Part shown: piece after piece, positions 1-7,076 of the stretch
How positions within the stretch are numbered: the stretch's first letter is position 1
How the letters are laid out: every line of letters begins with the position of its first letter
Assembly: GCA_947632685.1 (NCBI GenBank)
Contig: CANRQD010000003.1
Coordinates: 1 to 30,787 of the forward strand
Source: an uncultured Bacilli bacterium
GTDB lineage: Bacteria; Bacillota_I; Bacilli_A; RF39; UBA660
Reading direction: 5' to 3'
DNA: 30,787 bases
Notes under the pieces: model-generated
Databases searched by the model: none
What the model was told of the DNA's origin: nothing
What the model saw: the letters and a program-made list of their open reading frames with translations, nothing else
Translations under genes and position numbers: made by a program

Positions 1-482
1 GTTGCAGTAAAAGTAGCACTATTTGGTTTTGGAGCACCATATTCTGTTGGATTTCTAAATTGTTTTTCACTTGTCATATTATGTGATGATGTTATACAAA
101 TTGCATTATTTATTTTTTTACTATCAATTAAACTTGATGCTATTAATAATTCTTCTACACTAGTTGCACAGGCATTATATAATCCAAAATAGGCATTACC
201 AACACCTACGTTATTAGTACCAAATGTAGTGGCTGTAATTTGATTTGATAAATCTCCACCTATTACTAAATCGATATCATCTTTTTTTTCTTTAGTTTTT
301 CTAAGTAATATATGTAAACTATCCTCTACTAATTTTTGCTCAGCTAATTCCCAAGATGATTGTCCAAAATATAAATCGTCATATGTTTTATCAAAATGTT
401 TTTCTAATGGCCCTTTTTTCTCATATGGACCTGCTACTGTTGAGGTATCAGTTACATATACATTATTAAATTTAAATGTCAT
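1..482 (-). CDS. spoVAD: Stage V sporulation protein AD (SpoVAD), C-terminus cut off by window edge
   Basis: SpoVAD is a thiolase-fold protein that binds dipicolinic acid and helps move Ca-DPA into the developing spore. My translation from the ATG at 482 gives about 160 residues that follow the family closely. They include GPYEKKGPLEKHFDKTYDD near the N-terminus, a GGDLSNQ stretch, the NACATS segment with the thiolase-type cysteine, TSSHN, and FRNPTEYGAPKP near the left edge. The start overlaps the spoVAC stop as ATGA (479-482), so the two are translationally coupled. The reading frame is open to base 1, so the C-terminal half lies outside the window and spoVAE may follow. Identification is by remembered family motifs and the spoVAC neighbour. 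Confidence 0.93.
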   Translation of the reverse strand, partial: MTFKFNNVYVTDTSTVAGPYEKKGPLEKHFDKTYDDLYFGQSSWELAEQKLVEDSLHILLRKTKEKKDDIDLVIGGDLSNQITATTFGTNNVGVGNAYFGLYNACATSVEELLIASSLIDSKKINNAICITSSHNMTSEKQFRNPTEYGAPKPNSATFTA

Positions 483-922
483 ATTTTTCCTCCTAATAGA
501 AATCTAATCATACCAAAAAACCAAGCTGCTACTACTCCATATAAAATTACTGAACCTGCAAGTTTAAACATATTTGAACCAAAACCACTTATTGGTCCTT
601 CTTTTTTGTAATCTAGAGTAGCACTTGTCATTGAATGAGCAAAACCAGTTATTGGAATTAATAGCCCACATTTACATTTAGTAACTAATTTATCAAAAAA
701 TCCTAATGCTGTACATAATGATGCAATAAAGATTAATATTACAATCATATAAGTTCCCGCATCTGTTCTTGATATTTTAAAAACACTACATAATATTTCA
801 ATTATTGCTTCCCCAATAAATCCTACTAATCCTCCTACTAAAAATGCAACAATTGCATTTCTTACTCTAGTTTCTTCTGCTTTATTATTAGAAACTATTT
901 TCTCATATTTTGAATTCTTCAT
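479..922 (-). CDS. spoVAC: Stage V sporulation protein AC (SpoVAC)
   Basis: SpoVAC is an inner spore membrane protein of the Ca-DPA channel/uptake complex. The 147 residues from ATG 922 hold three to four hydrophobic segments and the conserved ITGFAHSMTSATLDYKKEG loop followed by GPISGFGSNMFKLAGSV. The length matches the usual size of about 150 residues. I prefer 922 over the in-frame ATG at 973 because GGTGA lies directly upstream, the extra 17 residues are not family-like, and they overlap a terminator. The gene follows sigF after a 59-bp gap and overlaps spoVAD by 4 bp. The gap carries a terminator and a sigma-G-like promoter, so it is probably expressed in the forespore separately from sigF. 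Confidence 0.93.
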   Translation of the reverse strand: MKNSKYEKIVSNNKAEETRVRNAIVAFLVGGLVGFIGEAIIEILCSVFKISRTDAGTYMIVILIFIASLCTALGFFDKLVTKCKCGLLIPITGFAHSMTSATLDYKKEGPISGFGSNMFKLAGSVILYGVVAAWFFGMIRFLLGGKI

Positions 923-936
923 AAAATCACCATTTA

Positions 937-965
937 TAGTATGAATACATATAAAAAAAATATAC
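937..965 (-). promoter_or_regulatory. Sigma-G-like promoter for spoVAC-spoVAD
   Basis: On the minus strand GTATA (965-961) is followed after 17 bases by CATACTA (943-937). This fits the Bacillus sigma-G consensus GHATR, about 18 bases, CATNHTA. The spoVA operon of B. subtilis is sigma-G dependent, so the position is as expected. One oddity is that the start point would lie only about 8-10 bases before ATG 922, leaving a very short leader with GGTGA at its 5' end. Confidence 0.5.
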
Positions 966-980
966 AAATTCATGTATATT
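953..980 (-). terminator. Terminator after sigF
   Basis: On the minus strand AATATACA (980-973) and TGTATATT (966-959) form a perfect stem with a 6-base loop, followed by six more T. It begins two bases after the sigF stop. The right arm contains the -35-like GTATA of the next promoter. Confidence 0.6.
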
Positions 981-981
981 T

Positions 982-1626
982 TTATAATCTACTTTTTAAT
1001 TTTTCAAATATTTTAGCCTCTTTTCTATATACTTGTACTTGACTTATTCCCATTTCTTTTGAAGTTTCTTGTTGAGTCATATCCATATAATATCTTTTAT
1101 ATATCAATTTTTTCTCATCAAGATCTAATTTTTCTAATTCATTTTTTAAATCTAATATTTCTGGACGTGTTTCTTTATCTTCAAATCTTACTTTATTATA
1201 TAAATTATTGCTATCTTCATCTATAATATAATCAAGACTCTTAGTTTCTTGCTTTATAGATTCTATTTCTATAATCTTTTCTTCATCCATATCTAAAAAT
1301 AGCGCTACTTCTAAAGTAGTTGGTTCTCTGAGTAATTTCTGTCTCATTAAATCTTTTGCTTTTTCTATAGATTTTTTGAGTCGAATAGTATCCTTACTAA
1401 TTTTGAGATTATTATTTTCTCTAATATAATTATTTATTTCTCCAAAAACATATGTATATGCATATGTTGAAAATTTTACTCCTGCATTTTTATCAAAATT
1501 TTTTGTGGCATTAATTAACCCTATCATTCCTACTTGATATAAATCATCTCTATCATAATATCCATTAAATTTATTAATAATACTATAAACTAATCTCTCA
1601 TTATCTACTACTAAATCTACATCCAT
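982..1626 (-). CDS. sigF: RNA polymerase sigma factor, SigF-like (forespore, SpoIIAC)
   Basis: A 214-residue sigma-70 family factor. Region 2 reads NERLVYSIINKF, DDLYQVGMIGLINATKNFD and VKFSTYAYTYVFGEI. Region 3 is REPTTLEVALFLDMDEEKI. Region 4 ends in TQQETSKEMGISQVQVYRKE, the helix-turn-helix that reads the -35 element. Placement between a STAS gene and spoVAC identifies it as sigF rather than sigG. It is about 40 residues shorter than B. subtilis SigF, and the missing part is N-terminal, before region 2. Its ATG overlaps the end of the STAS gene by 10 bp with no good RBS of its own, which suggests coupled translation. The anti-sigma factor gene spoIIAB, normally directly upstream, is absent. 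Confidence 0.85.
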   Translation of the reverse strand: MDVDLVVDNERLVYSIINKFNGYYDRDDLYQVGMIGLINATKNFDKNAGVKFSTYAYTYVFGEINNYIRENNNLKISKDTIRLKKSIEKAKDLMRQKLLREPTTLEVALFLDMDEEKIIEIESIKQETKSLDYIIDEDSNNLYNKVRFEDKETRPEILDLKNELEKLDLDEKKLIYKRYYMDMTQQETSKEMGISQVQVYRKEAKIFEKLKSRL

Positions 1627-1961
1627 AAATATTTAAATGCCTCTCTTTCTTCTTTTACATAAAATAATTTATCTTTTGTATATCCTATTTTTCTTTTATT
1701 TTCATCATCTATACCACAGAGGACTACTTTTCCACAATTAAGAAATATTTCAACTAATTTATTTTGAATATTTAAAAATATTTTATCTTCTAAATCTATA
1801 TTATATAAATCTATTACAAAATATTGCATTCCTTTTTTATATAATAAATTATTTATAACTTTTCCAAATGAATTAAAACTATGCATATTTAGATTTCCTA
1901 TTAATCTAATAAACATTATTCCCCTAGATACTTCTTGCTCTATCTTTAGTATAATAATCAC
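1617..1961 (-). CDS. STAS-domain protein in the SpoIIAA position, lacking the phospho-serine
   Basis: A 114-residue protein with the length and pattern of SpoIIAA anti-anti-sigma factors: a first strand like MFIRLIGNLNMHS, then FVIDLYNIDLEDKIFLNIQN, then GKVVLCGIDDENKRKIG. In SpoIIAA the equivalent of EDKI is DSSG, and the second serine is phosphorylated by SpoIIAB. Here those positions are Lys60 and Ile61, so the switch residue is missing. The start is uncertain. The reported GTG (1961) lies inside a GAGGTGATT sequence that looks like the RBS itself. The next ATG (1916, after AGGGGA) would remove the first beta strand. An unusual ATT/ATA start just after GAGGTG is possible. It could be a degenerate SpoIIAA or a regulator with a new mode of action. 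Confidence 0.7.
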   Translation of the reverse strand: MIIILKIEQEVSRGIMFIRLIGNLNMHSFNSFGKVINNLLYKKGMQYFVIDLYNIDLEDKIFLNIQNKLVEIFLNCGKVVLCGIDDENKRKIGYTKDKLFYVKEEREAFKYLWM

Positions 1962-2002
1962 CTCGTGTTTATAATTATAAATTAAATATTATTTTTATGT
2001 TG

Positions 2003-2014
2003 TTTTTCGACAAA
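2003..2014 (-). promoter_or_regulatory. Spo0A box upstream of the STAS-sigF operon
   Basis: The minus strand reads TTTGTCGAAAAA, containing a complete 0A-box core TGTCGAA (2012-2006), about 45 bases before the STAS gene. The overlapping TTGTCG could be a -35 element with TAATAT 16 bases downstream. A weaker half-match, TTTTGTCATA, lies further upstream at about 2033-2042. The B. subtilis spoIIA operon is activated by phosphorylated Spo0A, so both sequence and place fit. Confidence 0.6.
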
Positions 2015-2033
2015 GGATTACAAATGTTTTATA

Positions 2034-2062
2034 TGACAAAAAAAGAGATATTTTTTATCTCT
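2034..2062 (-). terminator. Terminator of the lipid-kinase transcript
   Basis: On the minus strand AGAGATA and TATCTCT form a 7-bp stem with a 5-base A loop, followed by a run of about seven T. It lies 33 bp after the lipid kinase stop and insulates the STAS-sigF operon from upstream transcription. Confidence 0.8.
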
Positions 2063-2094
2063 AATTTATTATTATCTATTTCTTATAATTTTAC

Positions 2095-3018
2095 CTATTT
2101 TTTGAATAATTTAACTAAATTCTTTTTTGGAAGCATCATTTTAGTTTTTCTATCAATACTAAATTTAAAAACTTTTTTTGTTGATTTATATTCTTCTCCA
2201 TCTATGCACCATGATACTTTTGGACTATCTAAAAATTCTATTTCAAGGTTATCAGTCTGATAATAAGTTATTCCAGGAACATCTTTAGCATCCATATTAT
2301 TTAATAATATAAAATATTTCATTAATTCTACTTTGTTCTTAACATGGCAAAATGCTACTTCAAATTTATTATCATCCAATTTAACATCATAGTATACATC
2401 ATCAAAACCTGCAACACGTGATGCATTAGTTATAAAGAAAAATGAATAATTACCTTCATATGTTGTTCCATCTATTTTATATCTTACTTGATATGAATTT
2501 ATTTTATTTCTTAATTGTTTCAAACCATACATTACATAACCAATTTTTCCATATTTTTTCTTTAACTTTCTTGGTGTATTATAAGCCATATCAATATAAT
2601 CTCCTAGACAAGCAACATATACAAATGGAGTTTTATCAATAAAACAAACATCTATATTTTTCTTTACACCATCAAGTAACAATTCTAAATTTTTTAAATA
2701 ATTATTCTTAGTATAGCCGTACATATTGCCAACATCATTAACTGTACCCATCGGTAAATTTGCCAAGGTTAATCTTTCTTGTCTTTGTAAATTTCCTGTA
2801 ACAACTTCATTTAATGTTCCATCTCCACCAGCACTTATTACTAAATCAACTTTATCTAAACTTTTAATAATTTCTGTTCCATCTTTTTTCTTGCTAGTAA
2901 ATACAATTTCTGTTTCATATCCATGTTTTCTTAAAATATCATAAAATGCTTGTGTATTTTCTTTTTGTTTATTTTTTTTACCGCTAGCTGGATTATAGAT
3001 TATTACGCATTTTTTCAT
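2095..3018 (-). CDS. Diacylglycerol kinase family lipid kinase (DgkB/YegS/BmrU type)
   Basis: A 307-residue lipid kinase that would phosphorylate diacylglycerol or a related lipid alcohol, at the cytoplasmic face of the membrane. The N-terminal catalytic domain begins IIYNPASGKK (residues 7-15), and the nucleotide-binding GGDGTLNE loop is at residues 64-71. A C-terminal beta-sandwich contains the typical CIDGEEY near the end. Length is normal for the family. In Bacillota, DgkB returns diacylglycerol, a by-product of lipoteichoic acid synthesis, to phospholipid metabolism. The substrate here is inferred only. RBS GAGGTGAAAT precedes ATG 3018. The gene follows the FAD dehydrogenase by 50 bp and is the last of that transcript. 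Confidence 0.9.
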   Translation of the reverse strand: MKKCVIIYNPASGKKNKQKENTQAFYDILRKHGYETEIVFTSKKKDGTEIIKSLDKVDLVISAGGDGTLNEVVTGNLQRQERLTLANLPMGTVNDVGNMYGYTKNNYLKNLELLLDGVKKNIDVCFIDKTPFVYVACLGDYIDMAYNTPRKLKKKYGKIGYVMYGLKQLRNKINSYQVRYKIDGTTYEGNYSFFFITNASRVAGFDDVYYDVKLDDNKFEVAFCHVKNKVELMKYFILLNNMDAKDVPGITYYQTDNLEIEFLDSPKVSWCIDGEEYKSTKKVFKFSIDRKTKMMLPKKNLVKLFKK

Positions 3019-3068
3019 ATTTCACCTCGAAATAAATATTATCTTAATTATACCATACTTTTTATATT

Positions 3069-4454
3069 TTATTTACTTCTATTTAATATATCCCGTGCTG
3101 CTACTAATCCTGTTGCTGCAGCTACTACAATATTACCTGCTTTTCCTGCGCCATCTCCAATAAAATAAATATTATGATTTTTTAATTTCATATTATTATC
3201 AGTTTCTATTTCATTACTAAAAAATTTTATTTCTGGACCATATAATAATGTTTCACCATTATTAACACCTGGTATTATTTTATCTAATATTTCTAATCCC
3301 TCTTCTATATTTTTTATAATTCTATGCGGTAATACTAAAGCAAGATCTCCTGCAACACAATCCTTTAAAGTAGGTTCAATAAATCCTTTATTTATTTTAT
3401 CCCATGTAGAACGTCTTCCAGTTCTTAAATCTCTAAGAGTTTGAATAATTGGTTTACCATCTCCTAAAGTATTAGCTATTTTAGCAATTGATTCTCCATA
3501 TTCTCTAGTATTAGTTACTGGTTCAGTTAAGTTTACTTTTGAAATAAAGGCAAAATTAGAATTATCTGATTTTATATTTTTTAGAGCATGACCATTTACA
3601 CAAATATAACCATAATAATTTTCTTTAGCAACAAACCCACCTGGATTAGTACAAAAAGTTCTTATTTCATCATTATATGTTTTTGTTTTTATAAATATTG
3701 TAGGATCATATATAATATTAGTTATTTCTTTTAATATTTCTTTTCTTACCTCTACTCTAACACCTATTTCAATACTTTGTGAAGTATATGGAATTTTATA
3801 TTTATCAGCTAGTTGTTGAACCCATTTTGCTCCAGTTCTACCTGGTGCTACTATTACATTTTTAGCCTGTATTCTTTCTTCTTTATTATAAATAACATCA
3901 TAGCTATTATCATTATTTACTGATATATCTGAAACATCAGTATTTTCCATAATTGTAACACCATGTTCTTTCAGATAATTAGAAAAATCTTCAATATACT
4001 TTGGAAGCATATCACTACCTAAATGTTTTTGTTTTATTATCAATAGTTTTGCTCCAACTTTTGTTATTTCTTCACCTATTTTTTCTGCTTCTTTAGTATT
4101 AGTAGGATATACTGTAGAATCCATTTTAAATTTATTAAAAATACATTCTGTATCATCAATTAGCTTATTAGCTTCACTTATACTCATATACTTAAATAAG
4201 TCACTTTTACCTAATTTTGGAATAAAATTTAATTTCCCATCCGAAAATGTACCTGCACCACCATATCCAGATAAAATAGCACAAGGTTTACAATTTAAAC
4301 ATTTCTTTTTACCTATACTCATAGGACAAACTCTATTTTCAGCAAAGCGTCCTTTATCTAACATCACTACTTTTAAGTTTTTATTTTTTGTAATTAATTC
4401 ATAAGCAGAAAACAATCCCGCAGGACCTGCTCCTATTATTGCAACATCATACAT
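3069..4454 (-). CDS. FAD-dependent dehydrogenase of the COG2509 type
   Basis: A 461-residue flavoprotein. The N-terminus MYDVAIIGAGPAGL is a dinucleotide-binding GxGxxG fold for FAD. After it come a cysteine cluster (CPMSIGKKKCLNCKPC) and GGAGTFSDGKLN, which I recognise from the uncharacterised COG2509 dehydrogenases. A second FAD contact, YFIGDGAGKAGNIVVAAATG, closes the protein. The substrate is unknown. I chose ATG 4454 over the in-frame ATG at 4484 because GAGGTG lies just upstream of it and the FAD motif starts at once. The earlier start would add ten residues overlapping the previous gene. The four cysteines could bind a cluster or metal, but this is not shown. Confidence 0.88.
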   Translation of the reverse strand: MYDVAIIGAGPAGLFSAYELITKNKNLKVVMLDKGRFAENRVCPMSIGKKKCLNCKPCAILSGYGGAGTFSDGKLNFIPKLGKSDLFKYMSISEANKLIDDTECIFNKFKMDSTVYPTNTKEAEKIGEEITKVGAKLLIIKQKHLGSDMLPKYIEDFSNYLKEHGVTIMENTDVSDISVNNDNSYDVIYNKEERIQAKNVIVAPGRTGAKWVQQLADKYKIPYTSQSIEIGVRVEVRKEILKEITNIIYDPTIFIKTKTYNDEIRTFCTNPGGFVAKENYYGYICVNGHALKNIKSDNSNFAFISKVNLTEPVTNTREYGESIAKIANTLGDGKPIIQTLRDLRTGRRSTWDKINKGFIEPTLKDCVAGDLALVLPHRIIKNIEEGLEILDKIIPGVNNGETLLYGPEIKFFSNEIETDNNMKLKNHNIYFIGDGAGKAGNIVVAAATGLVAARDILNRSK

Positions 4455-4464
4455 AATAACACCT

Positions 4465-4935
4465 CTATCTTTTAAATTTTTCAAATACTTTATCTATTTT
4501 TGTATCATATTCTTCATCTAATCTTTCTATTTGATTAATTATATCATCATTTACTTTATCATGATTATAATCCATTAAATTATATAATGAATTTATTTGT
4601 TTTTTTGATAATATATAACCAAAATATAGTTTATTAGGTATATTTAAATATATGTTTCTACCATACATATGAGTATACCTTATAAATCCACAATAATGTA
4701 CTAATACTTCTAATGGGGTTTTACATTTTTTAGTAATTTTTTCTTTTGTTAAAAGTGAACTTAATCCAAATTCTTCTAGATATTTTTCTGCCCATACATA
4801 ATGAGTACAATTTTGATCACTTTCATATCTAGTTTTTACTTTATAATATTCACCTTCTGGACCTATAAATAACTCATAGTCTTTTACTTCTACTGGACTA
4901 CTATATTTATTAAAATCAATTAATTTAAATTCCAT
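4465..4935 (-). CDS. Unknown 156-residue soluble protein
   Basis: Not recognised. The protein is soluble-looking, rich in Tyr, Lys and Asp/Glu, with no signal peptide or membrane segment. It has an aromatic central stretch (YCGFIRYTHMYGRN), three scattered cysteines, and a charged, probably helical C-terminus. RBS GGGGAGAT precedes ATG 4935, and a good sigma-A promoter lies immediately upstream. It is first in a likely three-gene transcript with the FAD dehydrogenase (10-bp gap) and the lipid kinase, so a role linked to the flavoprotein is possible but unproven. Confidence 0.75.
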   Translation of the reverse strand: MEFKLIDFNKYSSPVEVKDYELFIGPEGEYYKVKTRYESDQNCTHYVWAEKYLEEFGLSSLLTKEKITKKCKTPLEVLVHYCGFIRYTHMYGRNIYLNIPNKLYFGYILSKKQINSLYNLMDYNHDKVNDDIINQIERLDEEYDTKIDKVFEKFKR

Positions 4936-4959
4936 AGTATCTCCCCTACATATACTTTT

Positions 4960-4988
4960 ATTATAGATTAAAAAAAAGAAAGTTGCAA
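4960..4988 (-). promoter_or_regulatory. Sigma-A-type promoter for the 156-residue protein/FAD dehydrogenase/lipid kinase unit
   Basis: On the minus strand TTGCAA (4988-4983), a 17-base spacer, then a perfect TATAAT (4965-4960). The -35 element lies inside the hairpin that ends the preceding gene, so terminator and promoter overlap. Confidence 0.6.
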
Positions 4989-5008
4989 ATCACAACATTC
5001 ATTTCTTT
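4968..5008 (-). terminator. Terminator of the 244-residue membrane protein gene
   Basis: On the minus strand AAAGAAA pairs with TTTCTTT and the inner GTTG pairs with CAAC. There is a 5-base bulge on one side, and the stem is followed by more T. It starts 8 bp after the stop codon. The bulge makes it weaker than the others. Confidence 0.5.
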
Positions 5009-5015
5009 ATATTAT

Positions 5016-5750
5016 TTATTTTACTAATTTTTTATTAAGTTCTTTTTCTAATGATTTTTCATCTATTGGTTCATATTTTTCTTTTATATTTGCAATATGA
5101 TTTTTAAAACTATAACCTAAACTATGTCTAAATACAGTAATACAGATTGATGCAATTAAAAATTCTAATCCTTCACCAATAGTTAGAGCAAGATCTTGAT
5201 TTTTAGTTTCTTTTTCTATTAAAACATCATCATAATCATATGAATATATAACTGCTTGTAAATAATCTTTTGTTTTTAGTTCTTCATTAGTAGGATTATT
5301 TTTTATTTCATTAACTACTAAATTAGGTTCACCTAAAACTTCATTCAATTTATCGTAATCTGTATTCATGATTTGTTCTATTTTATCTAAATTTTCTTCA
5401 TTTAATTCATATGTTTCAATTTCTCTTGTATATACTCCAGTATCTTCTTTATTTAGTTCAGTATAGTGACGTATTAAATTATTAGAAATATCAAAAGAAT
5501 CATATTGTTTTACTATTTTTTCATTTCCTAAAGTATCAAACTCTTTCATTATAACAGGATGATGCTCAATAGATTCTAGATTAAAGGGAATCCCTCTTCC
5601 AAACAATTTAAATATACCAATTGGTAGACCCAATGATATAATATATGGCGCTACTAACTGTGCTACTCTTAATGATATTTTTAAGTTTTTTAATGCTTTT
5701 AATTTTCTATTTTTTGATTTTACATCTTCTTCTATTGATTGTCCATTCAT
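5016..5750 (-). CDS. Unknown membrane protein with two transmembrane segments
   Basis: Not recognised. From ATG 5750 the product is 244 residues: a short basic cytoplasmic N-terminus, a hydrophobic segment around residues 28-51 (VAPYIISLGLPIGIF), a central hydrophilic acidic domain of roughly 130 residues, a second hydrophobic segment (IGEGLEFLIASICITVF), and a charged C-terminal tail. The topology suggests the central domain is outside the cell with both ends inside. I chose 5750 because GAGGTGGAAATT directly precedes it; the in-frame ATG at 5774 has no RBS. It has its own promoter and a terminator, so it is probably monocistronic. Confidence 0.72.
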   Translation of the reverse strand: MNGQSIEEDVKSKNRKLKALKNLKISLRVAQLVAPYIISLGLPIGIFKLFGRGIPFNLESIEHHPVIMKEFDTLGNEKIVKQYDSFDISNNLIRHYTELNKEDTGVYTREIETYELNEENLDKIEQIMNTDYDKLNEVLGEPNLVVNEIKNNPTNEELKTKDYLQAVIYSYDYDDVLIEKETKNQDLALTIGEGLEFLIASICITVFRHSLGYSFKNHIANIKEKYEPIDEKSLEKELNKKLVK

Positions 5751-5790
5751 AATTTCCACCTCTATTTGTTGCATTAATTTAACGTTTTAT

Positions 5791-5818
5791 ATTATATAGT
5801 ATTTTTTAAAAATATCAA
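5791..5818 (-). promoter_or_regulatory. Sigma-A-type promoter for the 244-residue membrane protein
   Basis: On the minus strand TTGATA (5818-5813), a 16-base spacer, then TATAAT (5796-5791), about 40 bases before ATG 5750. This is a strong match, though the region is AT-rich. Confidence 0.6.
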
Positions 5819-5828
5819 TATTTTTTTA

Positions 5829-6986
5829 TTATTTAATAATTCCTAGTATTGAGTCTTTTATGGTTTCAGTATATAATTCTATATAACTTAATTTATCTAC
5901 ATCAGTATTAGATACTAAATCTCCTGATGTTATAAGTTTATCTTTTTCATAAACATTTATTTTTCCTACTACATCACCTTTATGCATAGGTAATTTTATA
6001 TCATCTAATTTTACTTTATATGAATATTCATGTTTTTCAGTATTTTTTTCTTGTAGTACACCTATATCAGTTTTAGGTACTATTTGGATTTTTTCTTTAT
6101 TACCTTTATCAAGAGCTATTTCTTCTATTAATTCTCCTTTTGATTTTATAGTTGTCATTTTCATATTATTAAAACCATAATCTAAAAGAGCCATTGTTTC
6201 ACTATTTCTTATTTTACTATTTTCTTCTCCTAAAACTATTGCTATTAATCTCATTCCACTTTTTTTTGCAGTTGCAGCTAAACAATATTTTGCAGCATCT
6301 GTATGACCAGTCTTTAAACCATCTGCACCTTGATAATATCTCACTAATTTATTAGTATTTACAAGCCAAAATTTATTTTCTGTATTTTGTCTTAAGTAAT
6401 CTTCATATATTGATGAAAAATCTAAAATTTTTTCATGATTTAATAAATTTCTTGCAATTACAGCCATATCATATGCTGATGAATAATGACCTTCTTCATC
6501 AAGTCCTGTTGCATTTTTAAATTTAGTATTTTTTAAACCTAATTCTTGTACTTTCTTATTCATTTGATCTACAAATTTTTTCTCTGTACCAGCTATATAT
6601 TCAGCCATTGCGACAGTTGCATCATTTGCACTTGCCATAGAAATACCTTTAAATAAATCTTTTACACTCATTTTTTCATTAGCAGTTAAATATATTTGTG
6701 AACCACCCATATCTGCAGCATTTTTACTAACTTCTACAATATCATCCCATTTTATTTTACCTGCTTCAATATTTTCTAAAATAATCGTCTGGGCTACCAT
6801 TTTTGTCATAGATGCTACTGCAACCTTTTTATCTTTATCCTTTTCAAATATTATTTTTCCAGTATTATATTCCATTAATAAACCAGATGTTGCATTTGGA
6901 ATTAATTCTTTATCTTTTTCTTCTGCTAAAACAGAAATAGGTATAATAAGCATTATAATTAAAAATAATTTTATAATTTTTTTCAT
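5829..6986 (-). CDS. dacF: D-alanyl-D-alanine carboxypeptidase, DacF-like (class A low-mass PBP)
   Basis: A 385-residue secreted or membrane-attached enzyme that trims the terminal D-Ala from peptidoglycan stem peptides. A signal peptide covers residues 1-21. The three catalytic motifs of the S11 family are present: SMTK (Ser59, Lys62), SAN (119-121) and KTG (225-227). A C-terminal beta domain follows, then a final stretch typical of the membrane-attachment helix. RBS AGGAGGA precedes ATG 6986. In Bacillus, dacF lies directly upstream of spoIIAA. Here the same order and strand are kept with four genes between, which supports the DacF assignment over a vegetative DacA. A divergent M15 peptidase starts 90 bp away. 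Confidence 0.9.
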   Translation of the reverse strand: MKKIIKLFLIIMLIIPISVLAEEKDKELIPNATSGLLMEYNTGKIIFEKDKDKKVAVASMTKMVAQTIILENIEAGKIKWDDIVEVSKNAADMGGSQIYLTANEKMSVKDLFKGISMASANDATVAMAEYIAGTEKKFVDQMNKKVQELGLKNTKFKNATGLDEEGHYSSAYDMAVIARNLLNHEKILDFSSIYEDYLRQNTENKFWLVNTNKLVRYYQGADGLKTGHTDAAKYCLAATAKKSGMRLIAIVLGEENSKIRNSETMALLDYGFNNMKMTTIKSKGELIEEIALDKGNKEKIQIVPKTDIGVLQEKNTEKHEYSYKVKLDDIKLPMHKGDVVGKINVYEKDKLITSGDLVSNTDVDKLSYIELYTETIKDSILGIIK

Positions 6987-7076
6987 AAACTCCTCCTAAT
7001 TTTTTTTATGTTTTATACAAAAAAAATATACATAAATAGACAAATTAATGCTATTATAGTATTAGGATGTGTTTAT

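Noticed and set aside
1997..2260. Plus-strand frame of 87 codons
   Set aside because: It crosses a terminator, the Spo0A box and the lipid kinase 3' end, has no RBS, and the lipid kinase on the minus strand is certain.
5805..5828. AT-only hairpin after dacF as a terminator
   Set aside because: The stem has no G or C and is followed by A, not T, on the minus strand. The same bases form a good -35 element for the next gene.
7008..7076. Earlier ATG (7008) as the start of the M15 peptidase
   Set aside because: There is no RBS, and it adds 23 residues ahead of a standard basic-then-helix N-terminus. ATG 7077 has an RBS-like TTAGGATG.
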